Source of the DNA: Chionis minor
Lineage: Eukaryota > Chordata > Aves > Charadriiformes > Chionididae
Direction: 5' to 3'
Assembly: GCA_013398295.1 (NCBI GenBank)
Contig: VZSF01001520.1
Span: 502,566-566,565 of the forward strand
DNA length: 64,000 bases
The position numbers were made by a program, and so were the translations under genes. The notes under the pieces are model-generated. The model saw only the letters and a program-made list of their open reading frames with translations. It did not search any database and was not told the DNA's origin. Below are positions 59,001-64,000 of the stretch, piece after piece. The first letter of the stretch is position 1. Each line of letters begins with the position of its first letter.

Positions 59001-62000
59001 AGTGGTCATCTGCTCCAAATGGTGCTAGAAATAGTGTGAGAGAAGCAGCACGCTGCAGACTGCTCTCTGTTTCTAAAGTCTCTCAGATAGCTTTCTTGCC
59101 AAATTCTCTTGGAGGGAGATTGTGTAATCAAACCGGGTTGCATGTAAAAACACACTTGTGTACGTCCAGGCGTGCAGGGTATTGCCAAAGTGGACAGACT
59201 GTCCTACTTGTGCCTGCCAGAAAAGTTGTGTTTTGTCCAGCGGAAAAGAAAACATCCTTTTCTCTTTGCGCTTTGGAATTTGTCTTTTCAGACTCTGATC
59301 TCATTAGCAGTGTCTCCATACTATGACAAGTTTGGCCATTTTGGGTCAGGACCATAGTCCAGGAAATTGAGTCTTGCAATAGTAACCCAAAACTCAGCTA
59401 TTCTCCACAGAAAGCATCCCCTGTTCTCCACAGAAAGTGGCCTTCTTGGTAATGTGGCAGATGGTTCAAAGCATCCAGAGAGCGTGCAAGAAGAAAGGGA
59501 GCAGGTTGTTATTTTGTAATATACACAGTCTTCTGTGCTAATTGTTCTTTTGCACTGTAAAAGACAGCATCTGCCTCTAAACAAAGTAGACAAAGGGGGA
59601 ATAGTTTCATAACTGACATGTTTAATAGCTGAATTTTAGAACACAGGCAGTGGAGGTGACTTGCACAAGGCTGTGTATGAACTCTGTATCACAGCTGGAA
59701 ATTAAGCACATGCTCTAGGTGCAATACCCACACGCATCTTTCTTTCCAGGCTGTCTCATATAGCTAGAAAGGACGATTTTTCAAGAACCCAGCACCTGAA
59801 TAGAGTGATATTTTTGCTATGTCTTGATTTAAGCCCTAGTCCTAATCCAGCACTGACCTTTTGTTTCTGTCTTAACTGCCTGCATTGGATTGAAATGGCA
59901 TATTTCCTTAGACTGTATGTTAAAATGAGACTACCAACTGTAACAGGTAGGTCATTAAATATGGCCCATGCTCTGCATTCATGTTTGAGAGCTGTCAGAA
60001 TGTCTACGTGAGAAAAAGCTACGTTAGACTGGCAAAGTAAAATTGAAGGTCTTGGCATGCTTGAGGATCACGGATCCCAGGGATGCTCTTCCCCTCGTAG
60101 ACCTCTGAGTCAAAATACTTTCAAACTTCTTAGAACTTCTTGCCCATCAGCCTAAGCCAAACTCTTTCCCCTGCTGATGTTGCACGAAGAGAGTCCACGG
60201 CCACCCCGTTATTGCTGTGTTCTCCTGCAGCTGCTGCTTCATCGATTGAACTGTCCCTGCATGGTTGGAGCACTGTAGCACTTCACTAGCCAAGCGGTTA
60301 TGTGTTAGGTTTAATGCTTCACTTAATACCAACTTTCTCCTTCAACAAGGAGCCAGTGGCTCCTTCTAAAAGGGGAAGGTCTCATATCTTAATGTTGCTT
60401 GTCTTTAAAGCTTGGCAGCTGCTGTGTAAAAATTATGGGGTGACTCCATCAAACTCTTTTTATGCACTGCCCAGGGTGATGGTGCACTGCTCATTCAAGG
60501 GAAGGGAGCAGATGGAGCCCAAAGTTTGTTTTGCTTTTTCCTGCGTAGCTTCATGTCTGGAAACCTCCTGAAGTCTCTCAAGTGGCAGTGAAAAATGCCA
60601 AATAGGTGGTCTGTGACGCTGCTATCCCGAGGGCAGTGGGCACTGATCACTGCCTGGCACGGCCTCCTCCATGGCAGCAAAAGGGCGCACCAAGGGCTCC
60701 TGCTAACTACTTCCTTGCTTTCATTTCTCGCTGCAAACAAAAAGATTGTCAGATGTCAATGTCAATGTGACGTTTTGCTCCATCTGTGACACTCTGAGTC
60801 TCTCTGCATGAAAACATAGCAGCTCCCAGTGCCAAGGGTTTTCTTGGAAGTGTAAGAGCTGCCCCTCTCCAGTCCAGCTTTTCAATTAGGTGACCAGTTT
60901 GTTTGGAAACTTCTTTTTTGGGGGGGTGGACAGGGACATGTTTAAAGCAGCTGAACAAAGGTGGGAGGAGAGGAAGCAAAAGGAGACACTCCTGAAGCCA
61001 AATAATTTTGAGGGGGGTGGCTGGGAGGGGGAAGTTGTTTTGTTTTGTTTTCTGAGAAAACATCTCTACAGCCAAGACAAACAAAGATGCCTGCTCTAGA
61101 TCTTGTTACCTTTGGTCTCTTTGGGCCGCGTGTCAGTTCCCAGATTATTTTTATGAACTGTTTAATCCAGGGCTTTTATTTCCCCTGTAAATAAATGGTA
61201 TTGCAGATTCCAGAACAGCTTCAGATACTAATACCAGCTGTCTAGACAAAGAGTGGCCCATGGACGTGATCATAAATAAAAATAGTCTTGGGGCTCTGGA
61301 TTGTTTTGTTGGGGTTTTTTTCTTCCTTCTCTTGTCAAACTAGCTTGCAACAGAGACTGGCAGGAGAGGTTGGCCGTGTGAAGGCAGGCACAGCACAGTT
61401 CTCACCTCCTTTGCCATCTCTTGGAGGAGATTGGAGCTGGCTGGGGCCATGCCAGGGGATGCTTGCTGTCTCAGAAATGCAAATAGTTTCCAGATAAGGA
61501 ACCAGGGGATGGAGCTCGCAATTACATAGCGCATTTGCTAGGTTTTGCAGAGGAGCACTGGAAATGGTTTTATGCCTCCCATGGCTTTCACTATGCAGAT
61601 CTTCAGCTGGTTTTTCCTGGAGGAAGGGGAAAGGTTTTTTTGCAGCTTCTGTTCTTCATCACAGCTGTGCAGAGGCACTGTGCAGCAGTCTCCAGAACCT
61701 GCCACCCCCGAGTGTTGAGAGCATGCAAGAGAGAACGGTGTGCTAAGACCTGCATTTCTTAACTGTAGGAACCAACAGCCTTTATAAAATGTGGACGTGT
61801 AGCTCAGATTGCCAAGGGAAGTGCTGCATTTCTCCCTTTTTCTCATCCTTTTCCTTGCACCTGGCTTGCACCTTGCTCCCTTTATTCATCCTACTGAGCA
61901 TCATTAATTGCCAGCAGCTGCTTCTTTCATTGGGATTTTTCAAAGAAGGTTGCAGTCAGTAAAGAATTATTCTCCAGATTTGCTGTTCAGTCTCACAAGA

Positions 62001-64000
62001 TTGTTACTAACGTCTGTCTTTTATGGAGCAGGAAAACTGTAGAAGAGAACAAATTAAATTACTAAATCTAAACCTTCACAGCCTGTGATGGAGAGGCGAC
62101 TAGGACCAAAGAATTCTGGACTGTTCTCCCTTTGCAGAGATGATCTCTCTGACACCAAGACTTGCCTTGCTAAATTTCCTTTTCCGATGGTACTTAAGGA
62201 AGCGTTGATACTCGCTTAAAGCTTGTACTGACCTTTTCCTAACGGCGGAGCTGGTGGCAAAGTGCACCACAGGCTGAAGAAACATCACTTACTCCTGCAG
62301 TAGTGCTGCAGCTGTTAATAACACTCTTTCACTTGCTCCTAGGATGCCTGCCTGTGGCTTCTTTACAGGCCACACGTACCTGTCACAGGTGGATGAGCTT
62401 ATGTGCATTTCTGGCTGACTTTCAGATGCTTGACCTACCTTTTTATTGCCAAAAATCCATAAGCAAGGAAAAGAGGAGTGAAAGGAGAGGACTTCAGGAA
62501 TGGTGATGCATTAGCAGAATAGCCTTATGCCCTGTGCTGCACCCGCTGCCACCTGACAGCGTTGTTAGTATCTTGTTGCAGAAGTAAATTTTGTTTGGTT
62601 TGTTGTTTTTTTTCTCTGAATTGTATCTTTTTCTACCTTTAGGAAAAGACAAACAGTTGGAGCTATCCCCATGTGTCCCGCTTTTTGTGAGCTGGCTAAG
62701 ACACGGTAAATGTCGTCTGGAGGGATCAGACAGGGCTCTGGTACAACGCTTACACTGCAAGGAACAGATCACAGCCAGCTTCCTAAAAAACATGTTCCCA
62801 GGACATCTAACGTGAGGGTTTAGTGCTAGTAGTCAACAGGAGGGCTGCCTGCAACAAAGATGCACAACTGACAAGAGATAAACTCATAGAACATGCTACA
62901 TAAATATCCCAGAACAGTCATCTACAGAAACAGTTCCCACTGAAGTGCTGCCTGCATGTTAAAGAATGACAGTACTGAAAAAGAACAAGGAAAAAGAAAC
63001 TGTCCTGATTATAGGAAATTCAAGGTGCAATACTTTGTTTCATATAACAAACCTGGATTCCTGGCAAGAAAACATATATGTATGTGACATATCTTTTACA
63101 AACACATGTACATGTTAATTCTCAACTGTTCAACATTAAAAAATAACATTCTCTAGCTGCTTGGCAGCGGAGCTGATTTATGTTCTTTGTTTCAAATGGG
63201 GGAGATACACGTGAGGCTGTGGGTGAGGAGGGATGTTTAAGTCACTTCATTTAAGGTCCTTTTTATTCAGCTCTGCTTTCTAGAAATTATACCTATAGCT
63301 TAGTAGTGACCACCCGAGGTTCCTCACAGAAGATCTCAGCTCTAAGATCACTCAGGACCATTCTCTTAGAGCTGAAAGGATTGTGCCCACTTGCTTGTAT
63401 TTCTCATGTACAACTGGGACACTGCTTATGCCTCAGGAGGGTCTCCGTGCAGCAGTTGTGATACGTACTGGCTTCGCTGCAGAGAGGCGTCTAATGCCGG
63501 GATCCTGAGGCTGCAGTGAGAGGTACGCAGTACTGATTCCCTTTCCGTCTGCCCAACCAGGAGAACTTTGCTTCTGTTTGTGAAGAGTACGATAATGAAA
63601 AAGGCAGCTGAAGTTGCTTGTTTCTTTATCATGTTTCAGTACCATCTGTGGCACTTCCCTGTGCACTAAGCAATTACCTTTACTACATGTGAAGGGGGTA
63701 TAGAAGAAAAATGAAATTGCCTTAAGAAGTGTATGGTTGGCTGTGAGTTCTTAATAGTTCTACACCTTTCTCATCGATCTCAACAGACTTATGAGCCATG
63801 GGTGTTTAAAATAATCCCTCATGTTACAGATGAGTGCAGTGGTCAAGTAGGTATTATATACACATTGAAAATAATTGATTACTTGCAACTCCAAAGCCTC
63901 TGAATTTTCTGTTCTAATGCAAACAAAGAAATCCCTGCCTGCCTGTCAAGTAGCATCTCCTTCTGTCCAAACGTTTCATGGAAATCTTTAGCATTAATTG
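53076..64000. other. Intergenic region downstream of SPSB1
   Basis: I see no exon of SLC25A33, the next gene at the human locus, nor of any other family I know. The strong T/G excess of SPSB1 intron 1 is lost: 55801-55860 has 22 A, 14 T, 14 C and 10 G. Open frames reach 144 codons (58892-59326 plus) but none is recognisable. An A-run (~54271-54283) and a T-run (~57184-57198) are the only simple repeats noted, and no CR1 copy was found. Confidence 0.6.

Noticed and set aside
53076..64000. Search for SLC25A33 exons (next gene in the human order)
   Set aside because: None of the mitochondrial-carrier signature motifs was seen in any frame; the gene presumably lies further downstream.
1..64000. 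CRISPR arrays, prokaryotic operons, insertion sequences, integrated viruses
   Set aside because: No spaced direct repeats, no close-packed prokaryotic genes, no LTR pairs or viral polymerase motifs; all strong genes are spliced vertebrate genes.

Overview
This is vertebrate nuclear DNA, most likely from a bird. The evidence is two short CR1 LINE 3'-end fragments of the avian type, a low density of interspersed repeats, no SINEs, a sharp CpG-island promoter, and two genes with phase-matched GT-AG introns in the order found at human 1p36 (H6PD then SPSB1, same strand). The species cannot be fixed from sequence alone. Nothing prokaryotic or viral was found.

Layout. 1-9 kb: the 3' two thirds of H6PD (+), with three coding exons (475-592, 2820-3089, 3777-5134) encoding the C-terminal 581 residues of the ER glucose-6-phosphate dehydrogenase / 6-phosphogluconolactonase. 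The first ~210 residues lie upstream of the window. A probable 3.8-kb 3'UTR runs to a poly(A) signal at 8968. 9-16.7 kb: intergenic, with no gene I can support. 16.7-17.5 kb: a CpG island that is the likely SPSB1 promoter and noncoding first exon. 17.5-46.4 kb: the long first intron of SPSB1. 46.4-53.1 kb: SPSB1 coding exons (46591-47284 and 50950-51077; complete, 273 aa) and a ~2-kb 3'UTR with two poly(A) signals. 53.1-64 kb: downstream intergenic sequence with no recognisable exon.

The two genes are neighbours but not functionally coupled. H6PD makes NADPH inside the endoplasmic reticulum. SPSB1 is a cytoplasmic substrate adaptor for a Cullin-5 ubiquitin ligase. Both reading frames are intact.

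I saw no obvious new biological system. The points most worth checking are: a tandem (GYNNGY) splice donor in H6PD where the better-looking site would shift the frame; mirror-image strand composition on the two sides of the SPSB1 CpG island, suggesting divergent transcription; two upstream ORFs in the SPSB1 leader, one overlapping the start codon; and two CpG-enriched spots inside SPSB1 intron 1, one with a well-formed candidate exon and one with antisense ORFs.
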